This document shows, in pieces, positions 44,139 to 53,535 of a DNA stretch of 64,000 bases. A program made the position numbers and the translations under genes. The stretch spans positions 124,001-188,000 of the forward strand of contig CAUESV010000002.1 of the NCBI GenBank assembly GCA_959020715.1, in the 5' to 3' direction. Source of the stretch: an uncultured Collinsella sp. (GTDB lineage Bacteria > Actinomycetota > Coriobacteriia > Coriobacteriales > Coriobacteriaceae). The first letter of the stretch is position 1. Every line of letters starts with the position of its first letter. The notes under the pieces were generated by a model. It was not told where the DNA came from. It saw only the letters and a list, made by a program, of their open reading frames with translations, and searched no databases.

Positions 44139-45158
44139 ATGTCTGAGATTTTCGAACCCAAGAACATCATCGTCACGGGCGGTTGCGGCTTCATCGGCAG
44201 CAACTTCGTGCACTACGTGGTGAACAACCACCCGGACGTCCACGTGACCGTCCTGGACAAGCTGACCTACGCCGGCAACTCCGAGAACATCGCCGGGCTG
44301 CCCGCCGACCGCGTGGAGCTCGTCGTGGGCGACATCTGCGACGCGGAGTTGCTCGATAGACTGGTCCCCGGCCACGACGCGATCGTGCACTACGCCGCCG
44401 AGAGCCACAACGACAACTCCATCGCCGACCCCGAGCCCTTCCTGCGCACCAACGTCGAGGGCACCTTCCGCCTCCTGGAGGCCGTGAGGAAATACGGCGT
44501 CCGCTACCACCACGTCTCCACCGACGAGGTCTACGGCGACCTGGCGCTCGACGACCCGGCGAAGTTCACCGAGGAGACGCCGTACCGCCCGTCCTCGCCG
44601 TACAGCTCCACCAAGGCGTCCTCCGACATGCTCGTGCGCGCCTGGACCCGCACCTACGGGCTGCGAACCACCATCTCCAACTGCTCCAACAACTACGGCC
44701 CCTACCAGCACGTGGAGAAGTTCATCCCCAGGCAGATCACCAACATCATCGACGGAGTCCGCCCCAAGCTCTACGGCCGCGGCGAGAACGTCCGCGACTG
44801 GATCCACACCGAGGACCACTCCTCGGCCGTCTGGGACATCCTCACGAAGGGCCGCATGGGGGAGACCTACCTCATCGGCGCCGACGGGGAGAGGAACAAC
44901 ATCACCGTGCTGCGCATGATCCTCGAGGCCATGGGAAAGGACCCCGAGGACTTCGACTGGGTCGCCGACCGCCCCGGCCACGACCGCCGCTACGCCATCG
45001 ACAGCACCAAGCTGCAGCGCGAGCTCGGCTGGAGGCCGGCACACACCGACTTCGCCGAGGGCCTGAAGGCCACCATCGACTGGTACGTCGAGAACGAGTC
45101 CTGGTGGCGCCCGGCCAAGGAGGCCACCGAGGCACGCTACCGCGCACAGGGGCAGTAG
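44139..45158 (+). CDS. rfbB: dTDP-glucose 4,6-dehydratase
   Basis: 339-aa extended SDR. TGGCGFIGSNFVHYVVNNHP binds NAD, HHVSTDEVYGDL contains the Thr-Asp-Glu triad, and PYSSTKASSDMLVRA gives YxxxK. The RDWIHTEDHSSA segment is specific for RmlB. An AGGAGG site lies 10 nt before the ATG. It makes dTDP-4-keto-6-deoxyglucose for the next enzyme. Confidence 0.96.
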   Translation: MSEIFEPKNIIVTGGCGFIGSNFVHYVVNNHPDVHVTVLDKLTYAGNSENIAGLPADRVELVVGDICDAELLDRLVPGHDAIVHYAAESHNDNSIADPEPFLRTNVEGTFRLLEAVRKYGVRYHHVSTDEVYGDLALDDPAKFTEETPYRPSSPYSSTKASSDMLVRAWTRTYGLRTTISNCSNNYGPYQHVEKFIPRQITNIIDGVRPKLYGRGENVRDWIHTEDHSSAVWDILTKGRMGETYLIGADGERNNITVLRMILEAMGKDPEDFDWVADRPGHDRRYAIDSTKLQRELGWRPAHTDFAEGLKATIDWYVENESWWRPAKEATEARYRAQGQ

Positions 45159-45170
45159 GAGGGGAGAGAC

Positions 45171-46634
45171 ATGGCTGACATCGCATTCGAGAAGGACCTC
45201 TCCGTCGCCGAGACCGGCATAGAGGGCCTCAAGGTCGTCGACCTCGCCGTCCACGGCGACTCGCGCGGCTGGTTCAAGGAGAACTGGCAGCGCGCCAAGA
45301 TGACCGCCCTGGGCATCCCGGACCTCAGGGTCGTCCAGAACAACATCTCCTACAACGACAGCCGCGGCGTCACCCGCGGCATCCACGCCGAGCCCTGGGA
45401 CAAGTTCATCTCCGTGGCCCGCGGCAGCGTATTCGGCGCCTGGGTGGACCTGCGCGAGGGCAGCGAGACCTTCGGCAAGGTGTTCACCTGCACGCTCGAC
45501 CCGAGCAAGGCCATCTACGTCCCGCGCGGCGTGGGCAACTCCTTCCAGGCGCTCGAGGACGGCACCGCCTACACCTACCTGGTGGACGCCCACTGGTCCC
45601 TCGAGCTGAAGAGGACCTACACCTTCGTGAACCTCGCCGACCCCGAGCTCGCCATCGAGTGGCCGATCCCGCTGGCCGAGGCCACCGTCTCCGAGGCCGA
45701 CCTGAACCACCCGTACCTCAAGGACGTCGTCCCCATGGCGCCCAAGAGGACGCTCGTCACCGGCTGCAACGGCCAGCTGGGCCGCGCGGTCCGCAAGCTC
45801 GCCGAGGAGCGCGGCGTCGCCAAGGACTTCGACTTCTGCGACATCGACACCTTCGACATGTCCGACCCGGAGGCCTATTCGCAGTACGACTGGTCGCTCT
45901 ACGGCACCGTGATCAACTGCGGCGCCTACACGGCCGTCGACAGGGCCGAGACCCCCGAGGGCCGCGCGACCGCCTGGAAGGCCAACGCGACCGGTCCGGC
46001 CCTGCTCGCCCGCACCTGCGCCGGGCACGGCATCACCCTGGTCCACGTGTCCAGCGACTACGTCTTCGACGGCACCTCCGAGGTCCACACGGAGGACGAG
46101 CCGTTCTCCCCGCTGTCCGTCTACGGCCAGACCAAGGCCGCCGGCGACATCGCCGTGGCGGGGTGCCCGCGCCACTACATCATGCGCAGCTCCTGGGTCA
46201 TCGGCGAGGGCCACAACTTCGTCAAGACCATGAAGTGCCTGTCCGACCGCGTCGCCGACCCGGAGGACGGGCTCGCGCAGGTCACGGTCGTGGACGACCA
46301 GCTGGGACGCCTGACCTTCACGCGCGACATGGCGGCCGCCATCTTCCACGTGCTGGGCACCAGCGCCCCCTACGGCACCTATAACTGCACCGGCTCCGGC
46401 GCCGTCAGGTCCTGGGCCGACATCGCCCGCGCCGTCTTCGAGGCCGCCAACGGCAACGGGGAGAAGGTCGTGCCGGTATCGACTGCCGACTACTACGCGA
46501 ACGCCGCGGGCCCCGTCGCCCCGCGCCCGGTCCACTCCGCGCTCGACCTGTCCAGGCTCGAGTCGGTCGGGTTCCACATGCCCGACTGGGAGGAAGAGCT
46601 GGGGGAGTATTTTGATGGCTATTCGCGACAGTGA
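45171..46634 (+). CDS. rfbCD: Fused dTDP-4-dehydrorhamnose 3,5-epimerase / dTDP-4-dehydrorhamnose reductase
   Basis: 487-aa bifunctional protein. Residues about 1-185 are RmlC: GDSRGWFKENWQ, GVTRGIHAEPWDKFISVARG with the catalytic His, and YVPRGVGNSFQALEDGTAYTY. From about residue 192 is RmlD: RTLVTGCNGQLGRAVRKLAEE, CGAYTAVDRAE, SSDYVFDGTSEVHTE and SVYGQTKAAGD with YxxxK. The two steps that yield dTDP-L-rhamnose are thus on one chain, which differs from the usual separate enzymes. High GC like rfbA and rfbB. Confidence 0.95.
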   Translation: MADIAFEKDLSVAETGIEGLKVVDLAVHGDSRGWFKENWQRAKMTALGIPDLRVVQNNISYNDSRGVTRGIHAEPWDKFISVARGSVFGAWVDLREGSETFGKVFTCTLDPSKAIYVPRGVGNSFQALEDGTAYTYLVDAHWSLELKRTYTFVNLADPELAIEWPIPLAEATVSEADLNHPYLKDVVPMAPKRTLVTGCNGQLGRAVRKLAEERGVAKDFDFCDIDTFDMSDPEAYSQYDWSLYGTVINCGAYTAVDRAETPEGRATAWKANATGPALLARTCAGHGITLVHVSSDYVFDGTSEVHTEDEPFSPLSVYGQTKAAGDIAVAGCPRHYIMRSSWVIGEGHNFVKTMKCLSDRVADPEDGLAQVTVVDDQLGRLTFTRDMAAAIFHVLGTSAPYGTYNCTGSGAVRSWADIARAVFEAANGNGEKVVPVSTADYYANAAGPVAPRPVHSALDLSRLESVGFHMPDWEEELGEYFDGYSRQ

Positions 46635-46648
46635 TGAGGTCTCTTGCG

Positions 46649-47257
46649 ATGCTTAAAAACCTTAAGAAATTTATCAAGGCGAAGCTGTGGAGACGCCGCA
46701 ACCCCCATAATTTCACAACCCTAGCTGGTGATAACTTCCCCCTAGATAAAGTGACTGTCGGCAAGCTTACCTACGGTTCAATCCATGCAATTAGTTATGG
46801 CGGGAATAGTGAGTTCCTAAAAATAGGAAACTGCTGCTCCATCGCCGATGAGGTTACTTTTCTTCTGGGGGGGGGTCATAGACTTGACTGTGTTTCAACA
46901 TTCCCCTTTCGCGGAAAACTTGTAGGCGATGTTGAGGCTATGACGAAAGGCCCCATTGTTCTTGAAGACGATGTTTGGATTGGATATGGGGCAACGGTTC
47001 TTTCCGGCGTTACGCTGGGCAAAGGGAGTGTTGTCGGTGCCGGTGCGCTTGTTTGCGGGGACGTCCCTTCCTATGCGATCGTTGCCGGAATCCCAGCTAA
47101 AGTCATCAGATATAGGTTCGATGATGAAACGAGGGCTAGGCTTGCGGCAATTGATCTCGGAAAGGTCGATGCGGAATTTGCGCGCAAGGAGATTGAGCTG
47201 TTGGAAAGCCCTCTTGATGACGGGGCTCTTGAGTTACTTGAAGCCAAGCTTGGATAG
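46649..47257 (+). CDS. CatB-like hexapeptide acetyltransferase
   Basis: About 202-aa left-handed beta-helix O-acetyltransferase: LKIGNCCSIADEVTFLLGGG, GPIVLEDDVWIGYGATVLSG and VVGAGALVCGDVPSYAIVAG, typical of the xenobiotic/polysaccharide acetyltransferase family. ATG 46649 is chosen for GAGG 9 nt upstream; ATG 46634 overlapping the rfbCD stop is an alternative. AT-rich again after the rfb block. Confidence 0.82.
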   Translation: MLKNLKKFIKAKLWRRRNPHNFTTLAGDNFPLDKVTVGKLTYGSIHAISYGGNSEFLKIGNCCSIADEVTFLLGGGHRLDCVSTFPFRGKLVGDVEAMTKGPIVLEDDVWIGYGATVLSGVTLGKGSVVGAGALVCGDVPSYAIVAGIPAKVIRYRFDDETRARLAAIDLGKVDAEFARKEIELLESPLDDGALELLEAKLG

Positions 47258-47293
47258 AAGTGCGGGCTTGGGGCTATATAGAGGATTGTGTGA

Positions 47294-48535
47294 ATGCTGA
47301 AATATCAGAACTGGTATGCTGGAATCTGGATTGCGGTTGTTGGGTTGTACGCCCTAGGCTGGTCGTCTCTTAACGGCGCACTTGACCCTGCTCTGTTAGT
47401 CTTTTTTGGCGTCAGCATCGTCGTTTCTATTATAATGGCGGCGCTGAGCAGTCCTATTCCCTTGGTTAAGCTTAGATGGGTAAAACGGCGCAAGCCGGTT
47501 ATTACAATTGCCGTTTTTCTTGGCTTTCTTGTTGACTGGGCTTATCGAGGCAGCCTGCCCGTTCTCCAGAGCTATCAAGGATACGACCCCACCAGTACGG
47601 CTGAGCTTTCTGTCGGCATTCCCGTTTTTCATGTCGTGTTAATGGCTTTCGCTATTTTTTATACGATGTATCTCTCATACCTTTATTTATCTGACACGCA
47701 GAACAAGGGCTATCTTTGGGAGTTCCTTCTTTTAATCGGAATGCTTATTCTGAATAACAGTCGCGGGTACGTTGTATTCTGTCTTTTTATAATGCTATTG
47801 CTTTACTCCTCTTTTAACAGCAAAGGAATAAAGCAGACAAAAGTTGGCTCCATCGTCCTTATTGTGCTTGCCGCATTCGGCGTGATTATTTTCATTAGTG
47901 CCGCTGGCAATATTCGGAGCGGTTACTCGTGGAATGATTGCTCTTATATCGAGACCATCGGGTATTTCAACAACTACCCGGATTGGTTGACAAAGCACTT
48001 CATGTGGGGCTATTCGTATGCGACAAGCCCACTTGCAAATCTAAATTTGAACTGCTTGCGCTACAACGGCAATCTAAATATTGCGATCATTTTATTTTCA
48101 TTTCTCCCCGAGCAGCTTTCCGCTGGCCCCCTTGCTCACGGTGTGACCATTTATTACGTGGTAAATCATTTGAATGCTGTTACTGGCTTTGCGACATTCG
48201 TGGGTGCTGCGGGTGTTGGGGGCGCTTACGCGGCTTTCGCCGGAATGATATTGCTTTATACGTTTGTTAAGGTCATTTTAAAGAAATTTAGGGTACTGGA
48301 GACTTTTGGCAATGCGCTTCTTTGTTTTCTCGCGTTGTCTATGATTTTCTTCAACTGCTTTACGACTTCCGCGCTTTGTTACATTCCCTTTTTTCTGATT
48401 GTTGCTTCCTACTATCTCAACAGGCGCTTGGTCTCAAATGACATCGTTTTGCTTGTACAGGAGCCCCATCCCGATGCTCCTGAGGCTTTGGGTTCTTTTA
48501 CTGCCGCTCGTAGAATCCGCGGAGAGGCGCGATAA
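47294..48535 (+). CDS. wzy: Oligosaccharide repeat unit polymerase (Wzy/EpsG-like)
   Basis: 413-aa polytopic membrane protein with about ten to eleven hydrophobic helices and a larger extracytoplasmic loop around residues 205-265 (YSWNDCSYIETIGYFNNYPDW). Wzy proteins are recognised by topology and location more than by motifs; the gene lies in a Wzx-type cluster and no other polymerase is present. GAGGAT precedes the ATG. It would link undecaprenyl-bound repeat units outside the membrane. Confidence 0.75.
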   Translation: MLKYQNWYAGIWIAVVGLYALGWSSLNGALDPALLVFFGVSIVVSIIMAALSSPIPLVKLRWVKRRKPVITIAVFLGFLVDWAYRGSLPVLQSYQGYDPTSTAELSVGIPVFHVVLMAFAIFYTMYLSYLYLSDTQNKGYLWEFLLLIGMLILNNSRGYVVFCLFIMLLLYSSFNSKGIKQTKVGSIVLIVLAAFGVIIFISAAGNIRSGYSWNDCSYIETIGYFNNYPDWLTKHFMWGYSYATSPLANLNLNCLRYNGNLNIAIILFSFLPEQLSAGPLAHGVTIYYVVNHLNAVTGFATFVGAAGVGGAYAAFAGMILLYTFVKVILKKFRVLETFGNALLCFLALSMIFFNCFTTSALCYIPFFLIVASYYLNRRLVSNDIVLLVQEPHPDAPEALGSFTAARRIRGEAR

Positions 48536-48537
48536 TA

Positions 48538-49545
48538 ATGAAAATCAGCATCGTTTTGCCCGTATACAACCAAGAGCGTTTTTTGCGAGATGCGCTCGAG
48601 AGCGTTGGGGCGCAAACTTATTCGGACATTGAAATTGTTGTAGTAAATGATGGATCTACCGATTCCAGCCTTCGCATTGCAACGGAATATGCGAAAAGGG
48701 ATCCCAGGGTCACGATTGTTAGCCAGGATAACGGAGGCCTCTTGGCGGCTAACGTTACTGGGATAAAGGCTGCCACCGGCGACTATATCTGCTTCTTTGA
48801 CCCAGACGATCAAATCGGCCCGAACTTCATTGCCTCTTTTGTTAGCGAAATTGATGAGAAGCTTGATTTCGTTGCGAGAGGCATTACCTACCAGTATCCT
48901 GACCGTTCGATTGATTTTCCTCTTAAGGAAGACCGCGTCTTTACCTGCGACGAGCTGAGGGCTCTTTCCAGGAACTATATACTTGATCCTTCCATGTCGA
49001 TGGACAACACTATTTTTGTTGCGCGCTGGAATAAGGCTTATAGAACAGCTCTGCTTAAGTCCTTTGTTGACAAGTATGCCGAGTGTGTCGACGTTTCCCT
49101 TGGAGAGGATTCCGTTTTTACGTATCTACTTCTTCGTCATGCGAAAAAAGGAAAAGCCTGCGTGTCTCCTAGTTCATATTGCTACGTTCAACACGATGAG
49201 TCTATGACGCATGCAGTCGACCCTGAGAGGTTGCTGGAGAAGTGCAACACCACCTTCGAGCATTTCTCTCGCATCATAGGTGATTACGATGGAGACTTGA
49301 CGCCCGCTCGGCTTCTGTATTGTGCCCAACTTACCGGAGGCGTTGCCAATGCGGTTGACGCTGAACTTCCCGAAGCTGCGGGTTTTTACGAACGAATTAT
49401 TGCAAGTGAACGGTTCCAGGACGCCATCGCCTGCGCTCATAGACTTACGGCCGGTAAGAACATCAATATCGAGTTGCTCTATCGTAGGGTTCCATATCGC
49501 CTCTATCGGTTTGCAAGGAGGGCATATTTAGTTCTAAAGAAATAA
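48538..49545 (+). CDS. Family 2 glycosyltransferase
   Basis: 335-aa GT-A enzyme of the EpsJ/CpsI-like class. KISIVLPVYNQERFLRDALESV, EIVVVNDGSTDSS and YICFFDPDDQIGPNFI (DPDD metal site) are clear. A C-terminal helical region of 120 residues lacks TM segments. GGAGAGG precedes the ATG, 2 nt after the polymerase stop. Confidence 0.9.
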   Translation: MKISIVLPVYNQERFLRDALESVGAQTYSDIEIVVVNDGSTDSSLRIATEYAKRDPRVTIVSQDNGGLLAANVTGIKAATGDYICFFDPDDQIGPNFIASFVSEIDEKLDFVARGITYQYPDRSIDFPLKEDRVFTCDELRALSRNYILDPSMSMDNTIFVARWNKAYRTALLKSFVDKYAECVDVSLGEDSVFTYLLLRHAKKGKACVSPSSYCYVQHDESMTHAVDPERLLEKCNTTFEHFSRIIGDYDGDLTPARLLYCAQLTGGVANAVDAELPEAAGFYERIIASERFQDAIACAHRLTAGKNINIELLYRRVPYRLYRFARRAYLVLKK

Positions 49546-49578
49546 GCCGGCCGTTCATTTTTGAAATTGGATAACTAA

Positions 49579-51024
49579 ATGTCACGATCAATTAAGCGTA
49601 ACTTCGTTTGGAATGCTTCGTACCAGATCCTTCTCATTATCGCCCCATTGATAACGATCCCCTATGTTTCCCGAGTTCTAGGGGCGACGCAGGTTGGTGT
49701 CTATTCGTATACCTATTCGATTACATACTATTTTGTTCTCTTCGCGACTCTGGGTATGGGTCAATATGGTGTGAGACTAATTGCTCAAGCGGGTGATGAT
49801 AGGGAGGAGAGGTCGTGCAGGTTCTGGTCTGCCTGGGCCGCGCAGCTGTGCATCGCTGTGCCCATATGCCTTGCCTATGCGGTGTATGTCTTTATTGCCC
49901 CTGCTGGTGGCGCTCTTGTTGCGTTGATTTGGGGATTTTGGGTCTTAGCTGCAGCGCTTGATGTCTCTTGGCTGTTTTTCGGGGTCGAGGAGTTCAGGAT
50001 GCCTACGATCCGGAACTTCATCACGAAGATTGCCGGGATAGGCATTATCCTTATTTTTTGTAAATCCGAGAGCGATTTGTGGGCCTACGTCTTAGGCATT
50101 TCTCTCGCATATTTCGCAAACGCTATCCTCATCCTTCCGTTTGTGAGTCGCTACGTTGACTTCTGTAAGCCCCGTTGGACGGATGTATCCAAGCATTTTC
50201 TCCCCAATTTGAGGCTGTTTGCCCCCGTTGTCGCAATGAGCCTCTATATGTCTTTTGATAAGATCCTTCTTGGTTCGATTTCTGGCATGGAGCAGGCTGG
50301 CTATTTTGAATATGCGGATAAGATTGCGAGGATGCCTCTCACGATTGTTACCGCTCTTTGCACCGTTATGCTTCCGCATATGACCGCTAAGCTTGCCGCT
50401 GGTGAGAGATCTGAGGCTGTGGGGATACTTGGAAAGTCGATTTGGCTCGTTCTAGGGGCTGCGATTGGGGTAGCGTTTGGAATTGCCGCCGTCTCGCCGG
50501 AGCTTGTTCCCGTGTTTCTCGGCCCTGGCTATGAGGCGTGTCTTTTCGTTATTCCCGTCGTTGCTATTGCTCTTCCGTTTATCTCTGCCAGCAACGTTAT
50601 CGGAATGCAATACATGCTTCCAACATGTTCGGATAAGGCCTATACGCGAAGCGTCTGGATGGGCGCTATCGTTAACGTCGCAACTTGCCTTGTCTTGCTT
50701 CGCCCTTTAGGGGCTTTAGGTGCTGCCTTGGCAACCGTGCTGACGGAAGCCTCTGTGCTCGCGTTTCAGTGCTGGAAGGTTCGGAAAGACCTTCCTTTGG
50801 GCGAGTATGCCATAAGCGCGATTCCATTTTTGGTACTCGGCTCTATAATGACCTCTTTGCTTCGACTTGCAGTTGGTGTCCTGGAGCCTATTCTTGGCAT
50901 GGGCTGGGTTCTTTTGATTGTTGAGATTTTGCTTGCGGTGGTGATTTACGGACTACTCGTTTTGGTATGGGCTCGCAAGTGCGGAAAGCTCGATTTAATT
51001 CTTTCTCTTTTGAAGAGGAATTAG
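49579..51024 (+). CDS. wzx: Polysaccharide flippase (Wzx/RfbX family)
   Basis: 481-aa MATE-like membrane protein with 12-14 helices. The start RNFVWNASYQILLIIAPLITIPYVSRVLGATQVGVYSYTYS is a hallmark of Wzx flippases, and LFAPVVAMSLYMSFDKILLGSISG in the middle is the usual second-half opening. It exports lipid-linked repeat units. Last gene of the operon on this strand; it converges with the transglutaminase gene with only 2 nt between stops, and no terminator is visible there. Confidence 0.93.
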   Translation: MSRSIKRNFVWNASYQILLIIAPLITIPYVSRVLGATQVGVYSYTYSITYYFVLFATLGMGQYGVRLIAQAGDDREERSCRFWSAWAAQLCIAVPICLAYAVYVFIAPAGGALVALIWGFWVLAAALDVSWLFFGVEEFRMPTIRNFITKIAGIGIILIFCKSESDLWAYVLGISLAYFANAILILPFVSRYVDFCKPRWTDVSKHFLPNLRLFAPVVAMSLYMSFDKILLGSISGMEQAGYFEYADKIARMPLTIVTALCTVMLPHMTAKLAAGERSEAVGILGKSIWLVLGAAIGVAFGIAAVSPELVPVFLGPGYEACLFVIPVVAIALPFISASNVIGMQYMLPTCSDKAYTRSVWMGAIVNVATCLVLLRPLGALGAALATVLTEASVLAFQCWKVRKDLPLGEYAISAIPFLVLGSIMTSLLRLAVGVLEPILGMGWVLLIVEILLAVVIYGLLVLVWARKCGKLDLILSLLKRN

Positions 51025-51026
51025 CT

Positions 51027-53342
51027 CTATTCTGCCCCCGCGACGAACCTCTGGTTCTCGACCGGGCCGCACGCCCAGAGCAGCATCCTGCTGCCCCGCG
51101 ACCACGCGCCGCGCATGTCGGCCGTGAGCGAGTGGTCCGATGCCGGCTGGATCCTGAGGGTGCCGTCCCCGTTGGCCGTGACGTCCCACAGCTGGGCGGC
51201 CGAGCCGTCAGGCTCCTCCATGGTGACCGGGCCGTTGAGCTCGAGCGCGCGGGCCGTGAGCGCCTTTCCGCTCGACTTGTCGGTTATCGTGTACGAGCCG
51301 CTCCCCGCGTCGCGCTCGAACGAGAGCGCGCTCGCCGCGCCGGACTCCGCGGCGGCCGGGCCGGCCCCGACGCCGAGTGACCCGTCGGGCGAGAGGAGCC
51401 TGTAGTCGCCGTCGGCGAGGGGCGCCGCCGCACCCGCGACGAACCTCTGGTTCTCGACCGGGCCGCACGCCCAGAGCAGCATCCTGCTGCCCCGCGACCA
51501 CGCGCCGCGCATGTCGGCCGTGAGCGAGTGGTCCGATGCCGGCTGGATCCTGAGGGTGCCGTCCCCGTTGGCCGTGACGTCCCACAGCTGGGCGGCCGAG
51601 CCGTCAGGCTCCTCCATGGTGACCGGGCCGTTGAGCTCGAGCGCGCGGGCCGTGAGCGCCTTTCCGCTCGACTTGTCGGTTATCGTGTACGAGCCGCTCC
51701 CCGCGTCGCGCTCGAACGAGAGCGCGCTCGCCGCGCCGGACTCCGCGGCGGCCGGGCCGGCCCCGACGCCGAGTGACCCGTCGGGCGAGAGGAGCCTGTA
51801 GTCGCCGTCGGCGAGGGGCGCCGAATGAGCCGGCCGTTGATGCGAAGCCTTAAACTCATAACTAACGGCCCAATGATAGACGTCTATTATTGTGACGTTC
51901 GATGTTGCGGCAAGCTCAACTTTTGCGCCACCAAAGTTCCACTCCCTCTGATTCATCGCATGCGCAATAATCCCATTCTGAATCCCGGAGATACTCGGCG
52001 GGAAGGACTGGTTATCAGCATCGATGGAAAAGCTCTCTTCTTTGGCATCCAGGTGTTGCTGAATGCGGTCAGCATATTTCTCGGCCCATTCATCGGCCTT
52101 GCCATTTCGCACAAAGTAATTGTTGGAGAGGTCGGTCGAGCGGTAGGTGTAGTCGGCCTTTTGGTAGTTTGCCGTGTGGTCGGAGTGGGCGATTGCCATG
52201 AGCTCGTCGGTCAGGCCAAAGTACAGATGGCGCTGGTCTAGGTCTCCGTACCAGTTGTCGCTGGTGTCGTCCCAGGTTAGGTCCATCTGGCACCATTTGC
52301 CGTCGATCTTCACGGCGTTCCAGGTGTGGCCGTTGCCGGTGACGCGGCCGTTGGCGATGCCCGCTGCGTCAAGGAGCTTGGAGTAGATGCGCTGGTAGCT
52401 CTCGCAGGTGCCCTGGTGGCGCGTGAGGCCGCTTTCGGCCGAGCACCAGTTGAGGCTGTGGTCGTACTCCAGCTGGTCGAGCGTCCAGTCGTGGAGCCAC
52501 AGCGCCATGTCGAATTCCGATCCGCTTGTCTCTTGTCTGCACTGGGCTACGGCGTTGTTGACGATCTGCGTGACGCTTGGGCGGGCGGCGTCGTTTACGG
52601 TCACTTCCGCCGTGGTGCGCAGGTAGTAGATTCCCTTGTCGTTTTGGGGGTCGTATCTGTCGTTGTCCATAAAGTAGAAGTGGATGCGGTACGTGCCCGA
52701 TGCCGTGAAGTCGAAGGTAAAGTCGTGGCCCGCGGCGCCCAGGCTGTAGTAGCTGGCCCATGCCGGGCGTGACGGGTCGCAGACGCTTTCCTGGCCGCCG
52801 CCGTCCCAATAGGTGGGCACGTCCATGCGCGCCTTGGCCTGGGACGAGCCGTTGGCTTGGGTTACGTGGAAGGTCGTCGCGGTGCCCGCGGGAGCGTCGT
52901 TCCACGAGACGGTGAAGGTGACGCCGTTTTGGCTTGCGGTAGTGGAGTGGGCGTAGGTGGTTTGTGACGTGGCGGAGATTGCCGCGGGCGTGGGGGCGGT
53001 TTGGGCGCGGAGGGATGGGGTGGGGGTACCGGGTGTGGCGGTGGTGCCGGGCGTGGAGATGTCTGTGGCGTTGGCGGTGGGGGCGCCGTCGGAGCTTTCC
53101 GTGTTGGCTGCGCTGGCGCCGGTGGATGTTGCGGTGCTGCCCTCTACGGTATCTGCTGTTGCATTTGCTTTGGTGCCGTCTTCGGCTTTGTCCGTGTAGC
53201 TGTTCGTGGCGTCGGCTTGCGCCTGCTGCTCGGCTGTTGCCCGAGGCTGCATGGCTTCTGCGATGGCCGCCATAGGCAACGTCGCGCCGACCATGGACGT
53301 GCACGCGATCGCGCAGAGCAGGTAGTAAAGGGGTCGTTTCAT
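51027..53342 (-). CDS. Secreted transglutaminase-like protein with two identical C-terminal ricin-like domains
   Basis: 771-aa exported protein. A signal peptide (MKRPLYYLLCAIACTSMVGATLPMAAIA) precedes an Ala/Thr-rich linker to about residue 120. A beta-rich region comes next, then a transglutaminase/protease-like core with C313 in QGTCESYQ, H339 in GNGHTWNAV and Asp in MDLTWDD. A helical segment leads to two tandem ricin-type beta-trefoil-like units (about residues 507-638 and 639-770) that look identical. Start 53342 is preferred over 53405, which would put 21 residues before the signal peptide. Probably acts on surface proteins or peptidoglycan peptides; the repeats may bind glycans. Confidence 0.85.
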   Translation of the reverse strand: MKRPLYYLLCAIACTSMVGATLPMAAIAEAMQPRATAEQQAQADATNSYTDKAEDGTKANATADTVEGSTATSTGASAANTESSDGAPTANATDISTPGTTATPGTPTPSLRAQTAPTPAAISATSQTTYAHSTTASQNGVTFTVSWNDAPAGTATTFHVTQANGSSQAKARMDVPTYWDGGGQESVCDPSRPAWASYYSLGAAGHDFTFDFTASGTYRIHFYFMDNDRYDPQNDKGIYYLRTTAEVTVNDAARPSVTQIVNNAVAQCRQETSGSEFDMALWLHDWTLDQLEYDHSLNWCSAESGLTRHQGTCESYQRIYSKLLDAAGIANGRVTGNGHTWNAVKIDGKWCQMDLTWDDTSDNWYGDLDQRHLYFGLTDELMAIAHSDHTANYQKADYTYRSTDLSNNYFVRNGKADEWAEKYADRIQQHLDAKEESFSIDADNQSFPPSISGIQNGIIAHAMNQREWNFGGAKVELAATSNVTIIDVYHWAVSYEFKASHQRPAHSAPLADGDYRLLSPDGSLGVGAGPAAAESGAASALSFERDAGSGSYTITDKSSGKALTARALELNGPVTMEEPDGSAAQLWDVTANGDGTLRIQPASDHSLTADMRGAWSRGSRMLLWACGPVENQRFVAGAAAPLADGDYRLLSPDGSLGVGAGPAAAESGAASALSFERDAGSGSYTITDKSSGKALTARALELNGPVTMEEPDGSAAQLWDVTANGDGTLRIQPASDHSLTADMRGAWSRGSRMLLWACGPVENQRFVAGAE
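51037..51823. repeat. 396-bp tandem direct repeat, two near-perfect copies
   Basis: 51037-51427 and 51433-51823 read the same with a period of 396 bp. Identity holds in all frames (proteins from the opposite strand also match), so it is conserved at DNA level, including third positions. It encodes the duplicated ricin-like domain. Confidence 0.93.
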
Positions 53343-53535
53343 AGCGGAGCCTCTCGGTGAGCAGCCAATAGGGTCCGAAGGCAGCTCCAGGCCAGCACTC
53401 CGCACATATTTTGTTGGGGTTTATTTTACGGGAACCCCCAGTCAACATCAGCGAACTTTCTGGGGAATGTTGGGATGGGGAGGGGCGGTGGCCCCACTTT
53501 AGTCCCCGGTGGCGCTCGGGCTCGTGCTTCGTTGA

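Noticed and set aside
43224..46577. Minus-strand open frame of 1117 codons across rfbA-rfbB-rfbCD
   Set aside because: It is the mirror of three well recognised GC-rich genes, has low-complexity Val/Gly/Asp-rich translation and no ribosome site or motif.
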